Positions 10,565-20,244 of a stretch of 64,000 nucleotides of DNA are shown piece by piece (the stretch's first letter is position 1; the number at the start of each line of letters is the position of its first letter). The translations under genes were made by a program, and so were the position numbers. Under the pieces are notes generated by a model. It did no database searches. It saw only the letters and a list, made by a program, of their open reading frames with translations, and had not been told where the DNA came from. Source of the DNA: Ignavibacterium sp. (GTDB lineage Bacteria; Bacteroidota; Ignavibacteria; Ignavibacteriales; Ignavibacteriaceae); the NCBI RefSeq assembly GCF_025998815.1, contig NZ_AP026678.1:1488001-1552000 (forward strand). Reading direction: 5' to 3'.

Positions 10565-10753
10565 TTATTTTTTTTCTTTATCGTCCTTTATTTCGGTGTA
10601 CTTTGCCTCTTCAACATCTTCATACTTTGATTTAACTCTTTTCTGTTCGCGAACTTTTGTTTTAACATCGCCTGAAGTGTAACCTTTGATAAAGTTTCTT
10701 ACAATTCTGTAAACAAGAAAGAATAGCAGAAGGTATAGCAATAACCTTAACAT
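10565..10753 (-). CDS. Small single-pass membrane protein
   Basis: This is a 62-residue protein with one N-terminal hydrophobic segment (about residues 2-18) followed by a highly charged Lys/Glu-rich tail that would lie in the cytoplasm. It resembles short DUF4834-type proteins, but I cannot assign it firmly. Its ATG shares a base with the stop of the upstream kinase (TAATG), and it ends four bases before the glycosyltransferase start. Tight packing in the operon is the main evidence that it is real. Confidence 0.7.
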   Translation of the reverse strand: MLRLLLYLLLFFLVYRIVRNFIKGYTSGDVKTKVREQKRVKSKYEDVEEAKYTEIKDDKEKK

Positions 10754-11412
10754 TATAAAACTCTCCGTGTTTCAGGATTAAAGTATTCAATCAATCCTCT
10801 GTCTTCTCTAAAAATCTGCCGGAATAATTCTTCAAAATCATTTTCATTATTGACAAAATCAATTTCAGTTGAGTTGACAATCAAAAGAGGTGTCGCATTA
10901 TAACGGAAGAAAAAATGATTGTAAGCTTCACTCAATTCTTCTATGTAACTTCTTGTCAGATTTTTTTCAACTGCTCTGCCGCGCTTTTTAATATTGAACA
11001 TCAAACGATCAATACTTGATTGAAGAAACACAACCAAATCCGGTTTACGAAGAGTGCGGGCAAGCAAAGGATAAAGTGATTCGTATAATTTTAATTCATC
11101 ACCTGTTAGATTGAGATAAGCAAATATTCTGTCTTTTTCAAAAATATAATCTGAAACAATGTAGTTTGAGAATAAATCCTCCTGTATAAGTTCTTCCTGT
11201 TGCTTAAATCGGTTTATGAGAAAAAACATCTGAGTCTGAAAAGCATATCTTCTTCTGTCATTATAAAATTTTTCGAGAAAAGGATTTGTTTCAAACTGTT
11301 CAAGAACTATTCTTGCATCAAGTCGTGCTTTTAGTTTTTTTGCAAGAGCAGTTTTACCGGCTCCAATTACACCTTCAACAGCAATGTACCGAAGTTCAGA
11401 GTTGTTATCCAA
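10753..11412 (-). CDS. Deoxynucleoside kinase (dNK family)
   Basis: This is a 219-residue P-loop kinase of the deoxynucleoside kinase family (deoxyguanosine/deoxyadenosine kinase type) that phosphorylates salvaged deoxynucleosides. The P-loop is VEGVIGAGKTAL near residue 13; the LID-like basic segment KKRGRAVEKNL follows near residue 140. The start is TTG at 11412 inside the folK 3' end (8-nt overlap), preceded by a strong GAGGAG ribosome site. Linkage to folB/folK is common in Bacteroidota relatives. Substrate preference is not visible. Confidence 0.88.
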   Translation of the reverse strand: MDNNSELRYIAVEGVIGAGKTALAKKLKARLDARIVLEQFETNPFLEKFYNDRRRYAFQTQMFFLINRFKQQEELIQEDLFSNYIVSDYIFEKDRIFAYLNLTGDELKLYESLYPLLARTLRKPDLVVFLQSSIDRLMFNIKKRGRAVEKNLTRSYIEELSEAYNHFFFRYNATPLLIVNSTEIDFVNNENDFEELFRQIFREDRGLIEYFNPETRRVL

Positions 11413-11935
11413 TCTCTTTCTCCTCTTTTAAAATTTTTTCATCAATCTTTGAAATAATTGTTCTGTCTTTAATCTGATTCAAAAACTGTTTAACAGTCAT
11501 TTTGTAAACAGGATGAATAATTTTATCATCAATTTCAGCTAATGGTAATAAAACAAAATCTCTTAAATGCATTCCCTTATGTGGCAAAGTTAAAACATCA
11601 TCAGATAAAATTAAATCGTCAAATAAAAGAATATCGAGATCAATCTCACGAGGTCCCCAATGTGCTCTGTGAATTCTTCCAAGCATCAATTCAAACTTTT
11701 TCAGCAATTCAAAAAGTTTATATGGAGTTAAGACAGTTTGAATTTTAATCGCTGCATTATAAAAATTTTGCTGATTGTGATTCCCGAATGGTAAAGATTC
11801 ATATAAAGATGAAACCGCAATTAACTCAATTCCTTCTGTCGCGTTAATCAGATTTACAGCTTTCCTGATGTTATCAATTCTGTTTCCTACATTGGAACCA
11901 ATACCAATAAAAGCTGTATGTTGTTCGTGAGACAT
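11405..11935 (-). CDS. folK: 2-amino-4-hydroxy-6-hydroxymethyldihydropteridine pyrophosphokinase
   Basis: HPPK transfers pyrophosphate from ATP to 6-hydroxymethyl-7,8-dihydropterin in folate biosynthesis. The N-terminal motif IGIGSNVGNR lies near residue 10, and the signature WGPREIDLDILLFDDL (metal-binding Asp pair) near residue 92. The length of 176 residues is normal. Its ATG overlaps the folB stop as TAATG, so the two consecutive folate enzymes are translationally coupled. Confidence 0.96.
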   Translation of the reverse strand: MSHEQHTAFIGIGSNVGNRIDNIRKAVNLINATEGIELIAVSSLYESLPFGNHNQQNFYNAAIKIQTVLTPYKLFELLKKFELMLGRIHRAHWGPREIDLDILLFDDLILSDDVLTLPHKGMHLRDFVLLPLAEIDDKIIHPVYKMTVKQFLNQIKDRTIISKIDEKILKEEKEIG

Positions 11936-12306
11936 TATAAATCTTTTCTTTCTTTTATAACTTCTACTTCAACACAGTCAACAACGCCTCCAAGCGGAGG
12001 ATTGTTTTTACGAATTCTTACAGCAACCTTGTTAATCGTCTGAAAGTTAATCAGTAGTTCATCGGCAATTCTCATTGCAAGTGCTTCAATCAGATAATAT
12101 TTTTGTTCGAGAGCCATTCGATATAAAAACTTATAAACTTTATGATAATCTATTGTGTCAGTCAGCGAATCTTTGCGGGCAGCTTTTGAAAAATCCGTAT
12201 AGATATCAACATCTGCTTCAAATTTACCACCGACACTTTGTTCTTCACTCCGAACTCCGTGATAACCATAGAATGTAGCTTTTTTAATCCGTATAATGTT
12301 TTCCAT
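11935..12306 (-). CDS. folB: Dihydroneopterin aldolase
   Basis: FolB converts 7,8-dihydroneopterin to 6-hydroxymethyl-dihydropterin plus glycolaldehyde, one step before FolK. The conserved FYGYHGVRSEEQ lies near residue 11 (active-site tyrosine and glutamate region), with a C-terminal VAVRIRKNNPPLGG and VEVIKER strand. I chose the ATG at 12306 because AAGGAT lies just upstream; it gives 123 residues as in the family. A start 24 nt earlier would add an unconserved basic stretch. Confidence 0.94.
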   Translation of the reverse strand: MENIIRIKKATFYGYHGVRSEEQSVGGKFEADVDIYTDFSKAARKDSLTDTIDYHKVYKFLYRMALEQKYYLIEALAMRIADELLINFQTINKVAVRIRKNNPPLGGVVDCVEVEVIKERKDL

Positions 12307-12358
12307 AAGAATCCTTTTTCGACAGTGCAAAGTTAAGAAATCTGTTTACAACAATTAT

Positions 12359-13270
12359 CTAAATTTTTATTTCTTTTGCCTTCTGAAAAGCAATTCCATA
12401 AAGGTTTGCTATTAAAAGTCCGATGAGAACCATGGACGAACCAATCAGGTGCTGAGTTGTAAGAACTTCATTATAAAATATCCAACCAAGAATTAATGCA
12501 ACTATCGGAGTTATGAAAGCAATCAATGAAAGTATAACAACATTAATCCGTTTCATTAGCCAATAGAATGCGGTGAAGGTAACCACACTTCCAAACAAAG
12601 CAAGATAAAGAACTGCAAAAATTCCTGCTTCGTGTAAAGAAACTCTTGACATATCTTCAGCGAGCAAACCAATCAATGTTCCTGCAATTCCTGCAATCAA
12701 CATTGGAATAAAATTCATTGAAAGCGGATTGAGATGTTTACCATATTTTTTAAGTGTCACTGCAATGTATGCCTGCATTATTCCACTTAACATAACTGCG
12801 AACATTCCGAGCAGATAATCAGAAATTGTAAAAGAAAATGAATCAGAAAAAATGACTACTATTCCTGCAAATCCTAAAATCATTCCGATAGTTTTTCCGA
12901 TTCCGATTTTTTCATTTGGAATCATAAAATAAGAAAAGATTGCAACGAAGAAAGGATAAACTCCAAATAGTACTGAAGCAAGTCCTGAAGGCACAAACTG
13001 CTCAGCCCAATAAACTAAGCCAAATGGAATTACAAATGATAAAAATCCCATTTGAAGATAAAGTTTTACCGACAACTTATCTTTTTGAAGAGTGATTCCT
13101 CTTAGTCTCATTACAATAAAAATTGCAATTGAAGCGATTATGAATCTTAATCCACCTGAAAGAAACGGAGTAAACGACTCAAGACTGATTCTTATTGCAA
13201 GCCAGGTTGAGCCCCAGATAAAACAAAGCAATAAATAAGTAAAAATTATTTTAAAGGTTTCTCTGTTCAT
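12359..13270 (-). CDS. EamA/DMT superfamily transporter
   Basis: This is a 303-residue inner-membrane protein with about ten hydrophobic segments arranged as two five-helix EamA repeats. The N-terminal WGSTWLAIRISLE and the internal FGVYPFFVAIFSYF are characteristic of the drug/metabolite transporter superfamily. Members export amino acids, metabolites or drugs; the substrate is unknown here. The ATG overlaps the pgeF stop (ATGA, 13267-13270), so the two genes are co-transcribed. Confidence 0.9.
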   Translation of the reverse strand: MNRETFKIIFTYLLLCFIWGSTWLAIRISLESFTPFLSGGLRFIIASIAIFIVMRLRGITLQKDKLSVKLYLQMGFLSFVIPFGLVYWAEQFVPSGLASVLFGVYPFFVAIFSYFMIPNEKIGIGKTIGMILGFAGIVVIFSDSFSFTISDYLLGMFAVMLSGIMQAYIAVTLKKYGKHLNPLSMNFIPMLIAGIAGTLIGLLAEDMSRVSLHEAGIFAVLYLALFGSVVTFTAFYWLMKRINVVILSLIAFITPIVALILGWIFYNEVLTTQHLIGSSMVLIGLLIANLYGIAFQKAKEIKI

Positions 13271-14001
13271 TTCTTAATTGCAATCAATCCAAGTGACCTG
13301 CCGGATTTAACTCCATCGCGTCTGTATGAATGAAGAAGCTCATTATATTCAAAAGTACATAAATCAGATTTCTGAATGTTTGATGATGGTATTCCTCTTT
13401 TTATCAACATATCATAATTTGCACCAGCAACATCAAGGTAAAATTTGTTATTAATTAATTTCAAATATTTTCCGTCAAATTGTTCGGCAACTTCTTTACC
13501 TACTTCATAATTAACTTGTGATATTGACGGACCGATGTAGACAAATAAATTTTCAGGTTTACAGTTAAAATCGTTTAAAAGTATTTGTAATGTTTTATCA
13601 ACAATTTTTTCTTTAGTACCACGCCAACCTGAATGAATGGCAGCAATTACTTTTAGCTTGAAATCATAAATGTAAACAGAAGTACAATCTGCTGCGGAGA
13701 TTACCAAACCAAGATTAGTCTTATCAGTTATCATTGCATCGCTTTCACCACAAACACCAGGAGAATTGACTATTGTGATAATATCAGAATGAATTTGTCT
13801 TTGAAATGCAATATTACCGGAAGTTAATCCAAAATAATTAAAGAATGCTTCTCTGTTTTCACGGACTAGTTCTTCATCATCTCCGACAGAAAGAGATAAA
13901 TTGAAAAAGTATGGTGATTTTCTGTCTAACCCAATTTTGGTGCTAAAGCCGCAAACTATTTCCGGAAATCTGTTGAAGATATATGGTTTTATTACGAACA
14001 A
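13267..14001 (-). CDS. pgeF: PgeF/YfiH laccase-domain protein (peptidoglycan editing factor / purine nucleoside phosphorylase family)
   Basis: The 244-residue protein belongs to the YlmD/YfiH family (also called laccase-domain or FAMIN-like), for which adenosine deaminase/purine phosphorylase activity and a peptidoglycan editing role have been reported. The metal-binding motifs are present: RQIHSDII (His), AADCTSV (Cys) and AIHSGWRGT (His). The N-terminal CGFSTKIG fits the family HGFSTR motif. The start is TTG at 14001 with no suitable ATG nearby. It heads the long minus-strand run and is divergent from surE. Confidence 0.9.
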   Translation of the reverse strand: MFVIKPYIFNRFPEIVCGFSTKIGLDRKSPYFFNLSLSVGDDEELVRENREAFFNYFGLTSGNIAFQRQIHSDIITIVNSPGVCGESDAMITDKTNLGLVISAADCTSVYIYDFKLKVIAAIHSGWRGTKEKIVDKTLQILLNDFNCKPENLFVYIGPSISQVNYEVGKEVAEQFDGKYLKLINNKFYLDVAGANYDMLIKRGIPSSNIQKSDLCTFEYNELLHSYRRDGVKSGRSLGLIAIKK

Positions 14002-14147
14002 TCTGAATCTTTCAAAAAATTGTGAGCAAATTTAACTGAAATCATGTTCTTCTTAAACTTTATGATAAGGCAAAGTAAAGAATAATTGAGTGAAATTTTA
14101 ATTAGTGTTATATTAAGCAACCAATTTTTAGAATAAAGGAAACCGAA

Positions 14148-14942
14148 TTGAAAATACTAGTATCAAACGATGACGGAATTGACTCAGCCGGAATACAGGC
14201 ACTTGTAAAGTCGTTACGGGAAATTGCTGATGTTACTGTAGTTGCTCCTCATCAGGAACAAAGTGCAGTTGGACACGCAATCACAATGCAAACTCCGTTG
14301 AGAGTTTTTGAATATCATAAAGACGGAAAATTTTTTGGTTATGCTATTGATGGAACTCCTGCCGATTGTGTTAAAATCGGAATAAGAAATTTGATGACCG
14401 AACCGCCCGACTTAATGGTATCCGGAATAAATCATGGTTCAAATACTGCAATCAATATTATTTACTCGGGAACTGTTTCCGCAGCAAGAGAAGCAGCAAT
14501 AATGGATGTGCCTTCAATTGCAATTTCAGTTACAAGTCATTCTGTTATGGATTTTACTTTTGCTGCAAAGGTTGCCAAAATGCTTGCACTTGAAGTTCAT
14601 AAAAGAGGATTGCCAAAAGGCACAATGCTTAATGTAAATGTTCCCAACCTGCCTGAAGAAAAAGTTGCAGGAATTATTGTGACAAAGCAAGGAAAGTCGA
14701 AGTGGGATGATGTTTATGAGAAAAGAGTTGATCCTTATGGAAGAAATTATTATTGGCTTACAGGCAATCTTGTTGAAGTTGATCATTCGCTAGAATACGA
14801 TCAGGCAGCGATAAGAAATAATTATGTTTCCGTAACTCCAATTCATTTCGATCTCACTGATTACAAAACTTTCGAAGAAATGAAACAATGGAAAATTGAA
14901 AATCTTCTGAATGCCAAAGCTCATCGAGATATTTCAAATTGA
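14148..14942 (+). CDS. surE: 5'/3'-nucleotidase SurE
   Basis: SurE is a metal-dependent nucleotidase that dephosphorylates nucleoside monophosphates. The acidic metal site is MKILVSNDDGIDSAGI at the N-terminus (Asp-Asp), with the SGINHGSNTAINIIYSGTVSAA loop near residue 92. At 264 residues it matches the family. The start is TTG at 14148 with AAAGGA eight bases upstream (14135-14140), which fixes the start. It opens a four-gene plus-strand run (surE, phzF, VWA protein, comF). Confidence 0.96.
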   Translation: MKILVSNDDGIDSAGIQALVKSLREIADVTVVAPHQEQSAVGHAITMQTPLRVFEYHKDGKFFGYAIDGTPADCVKIGIRNLMTEPPDLMVSGINHGSNTAINIIYSGTVSAAREAAIMDVPSIAISVTSHSVMDFTFAAKVAKMLALEVHKRGLPKGTMLNVNVPNLPEEKVAGIIVTKQGKSKWDDVYEKRVDPYGRNYYWLTGNLVEVDHSLEYDQAAIRNNYVSVTPIHFDLTDYKTFEEMKQWKIENLLNAKAHRDISN

Positions 14943-15774
14943 CGCTTTTACTTCTGAACCATTTAGTGGAAATCCGGCTGCAGTTGTTCTTGATGATTTC
15001 TTAAAAGAATCTGAAATGAAAAGAATTGCTGCTGAAATGAATCTTTCAGAAACAGCTTTTCTTTCAAGTTCTGACAAAGCCGATTTTAACTTACGATGGT
15101 TCACTCCAAAGATGGAAGATAATTTATGTGGACACGCTACTATTGCTTCACTTCATTTTCTATTCGAAAAAAATCTGATTAAAGAAAATTCAGAAATCAC
15201 TTTTAATACTAAATCAGGAATTATTCACGCAGGAAAATCTGCAAACCATTACTGGATGCAAATTCCTGAAACAAGATTTAATAAGATCACAAAAGATTTT
15301 AATGAACTTTTTTTCGCTTTAGGATTAAGTACATCAAAGGTTAATAAAGATATTTTTGTTTCGAACAGGAAATACCTTTTTATTGGAGTTGATAATCTTC
15401 AAACTCTGTTTAATCTTGAAATTGATTTTGTAAGACTTTCAAAAATTATTTCTTCACAAAATGATTACACTGATATAGCAGTATATTCAATGGAAACTTT
15501 GGAAGCAGATTCTGTGGCTCACTTAAGATTTTTCGCTCCTGCAGAAGGAATATTGGAAGATCCTGTAACCGGTTCCGCAGCAGGTCCTTTATTGATGTTG
15601 CTTTATCAGCGAAATCTTATTAATAATTTTTCAGACAACAGAATTTACAAATTAGAACAAGGAGACATTCTCAACAGAAAAGGTCGGGTTGGAGTTTCAT
15701 ACAATCAGAAAAATAATATTTTGAAAATTCACGGAAATGCAGTAACCATTCTTAAAGGAAATTTAATAATCTGA
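14911..15774 (+). CDS. PhzF family isomerase/epimerase-like protein
   Basis: The protein (287 residues) has the diaminopimelate-epimerase-like fold of the PhzF family. Typical boxes are FSGNPAAVVLDD near residue 18, the DNLCGHATIAS motif near residue 70, and EDPVTGSAAGPLL near residue 220. Family members catalyse proton-transfer isomerisations (PhzF itself acts in phenazine synthesis), but no phenazine genes are present, so the substrate is unknown. Its start lies 32 nt inside the end of surE. Confidence 0.88.
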   Translation: MPKLIEIFQIDAFTSEPFSGNPAAVVLDDFLKESEMKRIAAEMNLSETAFLSSSDKADFNLRWFTPKMEDNLCGHATIASLHFLFEKNLIKENSEITFNTKSGIIHAGKSANHYWMQIPETRFNKITKDFNELFFALGLSTSKVNKDIFVSNRKYLFIGVDNLQTLFNLEIDFVRLSKIISSQNDYTDIAVYSMETLEADSVAHLRFFAPAEGILEDPVTGSAAGPLLMLLYQRNLINNFSDNRIYKLEQGDILNRKGRVGVSYNQKNNILKIHGNAVTILKGNLII

Positions 15775-17918
15775 TGTTCGGTTATGATAAAATAGAATTC
15801 AGTTTTTCTTTTAGCTGGATAATTTTTGTATTACTGATTTTAATAGCTCTTGCTTATTCAGTTTATGTTTATCGGTTTACACTTCCACCTGTTTCAAATC
15901 TTAAACGATTTTTTCTTGCATTATTAAGATTCCTGGCTCTGACAGTTTTAATTCTTGTATTCTTTGAGCCAGTTTTAACTCTTGTTAAAAAAGTTAAAGC
16001 ACAACCGGTAAATTTGATTTTTGTTGATAACAGTAAGTCAATGCAGATTAACGATGGAACTCAGAGAGTAGAAAAAACTCTTTCACTTTTAGATGAATTA
16101 AGTAAATCTGATTTGAAAAATAATTTGCTTTTCTATTCCTTCGGTTCTGATGTAAAGCAAATTGAAGGAAATAATTTTTCTAATTCACTAAACTTTGATG
16201 AAAGTTCAACTAACTTCACAAAAATTTTTAATCCGGAGTTATTCAGAAATAAAAATATTTCTTCGATATCCATTATCTCAGATGGAGTAATTACTGAAGG
16301 AAGTACACCAACTTATCAGGCAGAAAAATTTGGTAAACAGGTTTTCACAATTGCAGTTGGAGATAGTAGCAGAAAAAAAGATGTGGCTATTAAAAATGTT
16401 TTGTTCAATGAATATATTTATGCCGAAACACCAACAACTATTTCAGCTACTGTTATAAACAATGGATTTGCAGGACAATCAATTACTGCTTCGCTGTTTG
16501 AAGGTAATACTCTGATTGAACAACAACAAATTTCTCTTGATAACAGTGGTGTTAATTCAATTAACTTTAATTATACACCAAAGGAAAGCGGCGAAAAAAA
16601 ACTTACTGTGAGAATTAATAATCTTGAAAACGAAACTTCTACTGCAAACAATGTATATCCTTTTTTTCTGAATGTCCGTAGCAATAAAATAAAAATCCTG
16701 ATTGTTGCAGGTAGTCCTTCGCCGGATTTAACTTTTATTAAAAATGTTCTTCAAAGAGAAAATAATTTTCAGGTAAACACATTAACTCAAGCAGTTGGTT
16801 CTTCATTTCTTGAAATAAACTCAAATCAGAAGATTGATAGTGCCGATGTAATTTTTCTTTTATCGTTTCCAACAAAAGAAACTTCACAGGAAATTTTTAA
16901 TCGCATCAGAGATAAAATTCTTAACAAGAATACTCCATTTTTCATAATGTTGAATAATGCTGTTGATCTTGCAAAGCTTTCTCAAATTTCGAATGTTCTT
17001 CCTGTTGCAATTCAAAACTTTCGTGGTGATTATTTAATTGCACAACCTGATTTAAATTCAGATGAAACGAATAATCCGATAATTTCTGCAAACATTAATA
17101 TTAATGACTGGAATAATCTTCCACCGATTATTTATTCGGTCGGAACAATTACCGCAAAAGCAGAAAGTAAAGTACTTAGCTTTATCAAAGTTGAAACAAA
17201 CAGACTAAAGCAACCACTGATTGTTTCAAGGAATCTTGCCTCCAAAAGAAGTTTGTGTTTTATCGGAAAAGATTTTTGGAAATGGAAACTTCAAACTGCA
17301 ACAAAGAATATTGGATTGTATGATAATCTGATAATAAATATTGCAAAGTGGCTAAGCGTTACTGATGAGCAAAAACAATTCAAGGTTAGAACGATTAGGA
17401 AATTTTATTCGGCAGGTGATGATGTTGAATTCGTTGCCGAGCTATACGACGAAGCACTTAATCCATTGAATGATGCTGAAGTTGAAATTAAAATCAAATC
17501 ATCTGACAATGAGTTTGATTTACAATTGAATTCAATAGGCAATGGATTGTATGAAGGAAAAATAAAGTTGATGAAACCCGGTGATTACAATTTTACAGCA
17601 ACATCAAAGCTTAGTGGAAAAACATATAAAACAGATTCAGGCAGATTTAATGTTGGCGATATTGACATCGAAATGACAGACACCAGAATGAATTATGAAA
17701 TGCTAAACGATCTTTCTTACCGAACTGACGGCAAATTATTTATGCCCGAAGAAGTAAATTCACTTATTTCTGAATTGCGCAGGAGTATTAACAAAGTTTC
17801 GGATGAAAAAATAGTTGAGTCGCAATTTAAATTATGGTCTAATGAATGGATGCTTGTAATTGCTGTTCTACTGTTTAGTCTTGAGTGGTTTATCAGAAAA
17901 CAATCAGGAATGCTTTGA
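15774..17918 (+). CDS. Membrane-anchored VWA-domain protein
   Basis: This is a 714-residue protein with two N-terminal membrane segments (about residues 14-32 and 46-66), a von Willebrand factor A domain with the MIDAS motif DNSKS near residue 84, and a C-terminal membrane segment near residue 690. The middle is beta-rich with Ig-like and possibly glutamine-amidotransferase-like parts. This layout is common in Bacteroidota proteins related to Bat/aerotolerance-type VWA membrane proteins, though no Bat operon is nearby. The ATG shares a base with the phzF stop (TGATG). Function is unknown. Confidence 0.78.
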   Translation: MFGYDKIEFSFSFSWIIFVLLILIALAYSVYVYRFTLPPVSNLKRFFLALLRFLALTVLILVFFEPVLTLVKKVKAQPVNLIFVDNSKSMQINDGTQRVEKTLSLLDELSKSDLKNNLLFYSFGSDVKQIEGNNFSNSLNFDESSTNFTKIFNPELFRNKNISSISIISDGVITEGSTPTYQAEKFGKQVFTIAVGDSSRKKDVAIKNVLFNEYIYAETPTTISATVINNGFAGQSITASLFEGNTLIEQQQISLDNSGVNSINFNYTPKESGEKKLTVRINNLENETSTANNVYPFFLNVRSNKIKILIVAGSPSPDLTFIKNVLQRENNFQVNTLTQAVGSSFLEINSNQKIDSADVIFLLSFPTKETSQEIFNRIRDKILNKNTPFFIMLNNAVDLAKLSQISNVLPVAIQNFRGDYLIAQPDLNSDETNNPIISANININDWNNLPPIIYSVGTITAKAESKVLSFIKVETNRLKQPLIVSRNLASKRSLCFIGKDFWKWKLQTATKNIGLYDNLIINIAKWLSVTDEQKQFKVRTIRKFYSAGDDVEFVAELYDEALNPLNDAEVEIKIKSSDNEFDLQLNSIGNGLYEGKIKLMKPGDYNFTATSKLSGKTYKTDSGRFNVGDIDIEMTDTRMNYEMLNDLSYRTDGKLFMPEEVNSLISELRRSINKVSDEKIVESQFKLWSNEWMLVIAVLLFSLEWFIRKQSGML

Positions 17919-17924
17919 TATCAT

Positions 17925-18614
17925 ATGCGAAACGAATTCTTAACCAAGATATTCGATTTCTTTCTTCCACGAATTTGCCCTGCCTGTAATCAAAAGCTTA
18001 AACATTCAGAAGAGATAATTTGTGATAATTGTTTTGATAAATTAAAACTTGCACATGAATCTCTCATTGAAGAAGAGTATCATAAAAAATTTTCTGCTAA
18101 AAAATATATAAGTGATTTTCATCCTGTTTTTATATTTGAAAAGGATCGTGAAGTTCAGCACATTATTCATGCATTAAAGTATAACAGACATTTTAGTGTC
18201 GGAATATATTTCGGGAAGATCATTGGAAATCAGATCAAAGATAAACTCGACAATTGGAAGATTGACCTGATTATTCCTGTTCCACTTCATAAGCTTAAAA
18301 AAGCTGAAAGAGGTTATAACCAATCAGAGTTTATTGCAAAGGGAATTTCAGTTCAGACAGGAATTCGGTGGAACAAAAAAATTATAAGCAGAAAAAAATA
18401 TACTGAAACACAAACGCATCTTACTGCGGAAGAAAGACAGCTAAATGTTAAAGATGCATTCAAGATAAAAGATAAGGATGCAGTTGATGGAAAAAATATT
18501 TTGCTCGTTGATGATGTTATCACAACCGGTTCAACAATATCTGAGTGTGCACATCAGTTAATTCTTGCAGGTGCAAAAAATATTTATGCAACTTCAATGG
18601 CAATAGCTGAATAA
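17925..18614 (+). CDS. comF: ComF family phosphoribosyltransferase-like protein
   Basis: ComF-type proteins combine an N-terminal zinc finger with a PRTase fold and are linked to DNA uptake in competent bacteria. The zinc-binding cysteines are CPACNQKL and CDNCFDKL (residues about 18-36). The PRPP-binding motif ILLVDDVITTGST lies near residue 190. The length of 229 residues is typical. It ends one base before the convergent argS stop, leaving no room for a shared spacer terminator. Confidence 0.93.
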   Translation: MRNEFLTKIFDFFLPRICPACNQKLKHSEEIICDNCFDKLKLAHESLIEEEYHKKFSAKKYISDFHPVFIFEKDREVQHIIHALKYNRHFSVGIYFGKIIGNQIKDKLDNWKIDLIIPVPLHKLKKAERGYNQSEFIAKGISVQTGIRWNKKIISRKKYTETQTHLTAEERQLNVKDAFKIKDKDAVDGKNILLVDDVITTGSTISECAHQLILAGAKNIYATSMAIAE

Positions 18615-18615
18615 A

Positions 18616-20244
18616 TTACATTTGCTCAGGAGCAGAAACTCCAAGAATACTCAAACCATTTCTGATTACAATTTTAACAGCATTCACCAAAGCTAAGCGA
18701 GCTTCAGCAACATCTTTTTCTGAACCAAGTATTCTTCTGAATGTATAAAATTTATGAAACAGAGTTGCAAGTTCTTCCAGATAAGTGCAGATTCTATGCG
18801 TTTCAAAATTCTCGGCTGCATAAAGAACCTCTTCTTTAAAAAGATTTAACTTTTTAAGAAGCTGTACTTCTTCAGGTGAATTGAGTAAATGCAGATTGTT
18901 ATAATCCGGCTGAAGATTTTCTTTCGCAACAGTTCTGATAATTGAGCAAATTCTTGCGTGAGCATATTGAAGATAGAAAACCGGATTTTCATCAGATTGT
19001 TTTTTTGCAAGTGTTAGATCAAAATTCATGTGCGAGGTGACATTCCTCATATTGAAAAAATATCTTACAACATCTTTTCCGACTTCATCAACCAATTCAT
19101 CTAAAGTTATGTAATTAGCTTTTCGGGTTGACATTTTTACAATCTCACCGTCTTTTATAATGGTTACAAACTGATGAATCAGCACTTTGACTTTATTAAT
19201 ATCATAACCGAGCGATTGAAGTCCGGCTAAAACATCAGGATATGTTGCATTATGATCAGAACCAAATAAATCAACCATCAAATCATATCCACGCTGAAAT
19301 TTTGTGATGTGATATGCAATATCTGGTAATCTGTATGTTGGTTCACCTGTAGATTTAACAATAACTTTATCCTGTTCTTTTCCCAATTCAGTAAGCTTTA
19401 ACCAAACAGCTCCATCTTTTTCATAAGATAAATTTTTCTCTTTAAATATCTTTAAAAGTTCATCAATCTTTCCTTCTTCATACAAAGAATTTTCATTAAA
19501 GAAAATTTTATGATTAATGTTAAGATTGTTTAAAGACTTTTTTATGTCTTTAAATATTTCTCTTTCTGCGGTTTGTTTGAAGATTCCTTCAGCATCCTCA
19601 TTTTTAAGCTTATCACCATATTCCTTGAACAACATCATAGCAATATCTTTAATATATTCTCCCTGATAATAATCTTCAGGAAATTCAATTTTCTCACCAA
19701 GAATTTCGAGATAACGCAATCTTACAGAATCACCAAGCACACGCATTTGTCTGCCGGCGTTGTTGAAGTAATATTCGCGATCAACTTCATAACCAATCCA
19801 CTCAAGTAAGTTTGCAACTGTATCACCAACAACAGCGTTTCTTCCGTGCCCGACTGTTAATGGTCCGGTTGGATTTGCAGAAACAAATTCTACATTTGCT
19901 CTTTTGCCTTTAAATTTATCAGAGCGACCAAAGTTTTCATTTTCTGATACTATCTCTGATATAATTTTTGAAAAGAAAACCGGATTGAAAAAGAAATTTA
20001 TAAATCCGGGACCAGCAATTTCTACTTTCAAAATTATGTTTGAATCAATCTCCAATGAACTGATTATAAGCTGTGCAATTTCTCTGGGATTTTTTTTCAA
20101 CTTCTTTGATAAAAGCATTGCAGCATTGGAGGATAAATCACCATGCTCTTCTGATTTAGGAATATCAAACTGAAGAGAAATTTCTTTTAGTTCAGGAATT
20201 TTTAAAGCTGCCTGATTAAAAAGATATTGTAAATATTCTTTCAA
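18616..20244 (-). CDS. argS: Arginyl-tRNA synthetase
   Basis: This class I synthetase charges tRNA-Arg. The HIGH-like motif is GPLTVGHGRNAVVGD near residue 113, and the KMSKS equivalent is VKMSTRKANYI near residue 365. An N-terminal Add-1 domain precedes, and the all-helical anticodon-binding domain follows with the typical QYAHARICSI segment. 542 residues is normal. The start is TTG at 20244; its last two bases overlap the rsfS stop (TTGA), so the genes are coupled. Confidence 0.97.
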   Translation of the reverse strand: MKEYLQYLFNQAALKIPELKEISLQFDIPKSEEHGDLSSNAAMLLSKKLKKNPREIAQLIISSLEIDSNIILKVEIAGPGFINFFFNPVFFSKIISEIVSENENFGRSDKFKGKRANVEFVSANPTGPLTVGHGRNAVVGDTVANLLEWIGYEVDREYYFNNAGRQMRVLGDSVRLRYLEILGEKIEFPEDYYQGEYIKDIAMMLFKEYGDKLKNEDAEGIFKQTAEREIFKDIKKSLNNLNINHKIFFNENSLYEEGKIDELLKIFKEKNLSYEKDGAVWLKLTELGKEQDKVIVKSTGEPTYRLPDIAYHITKFQRGYDLMVDLFGSDHNATYPDVLAGLQSLGYDINKVKVLIHQFVTIIKDGEIVKMSTRKANYITLDELVDEVGKDVVRYFFNMRNVTSHMNFDLTLAKKQSDENPVFYLQYAHARICSIIRTVAKENLQPDYNNLHLLNSPEEVQLLKKLNLFKEEVLYAAENFETHRICTYLEELATLFHKFYTFRRILGSEKDVAEARLALVNAVKIVIRNGLSILGVSAPEQM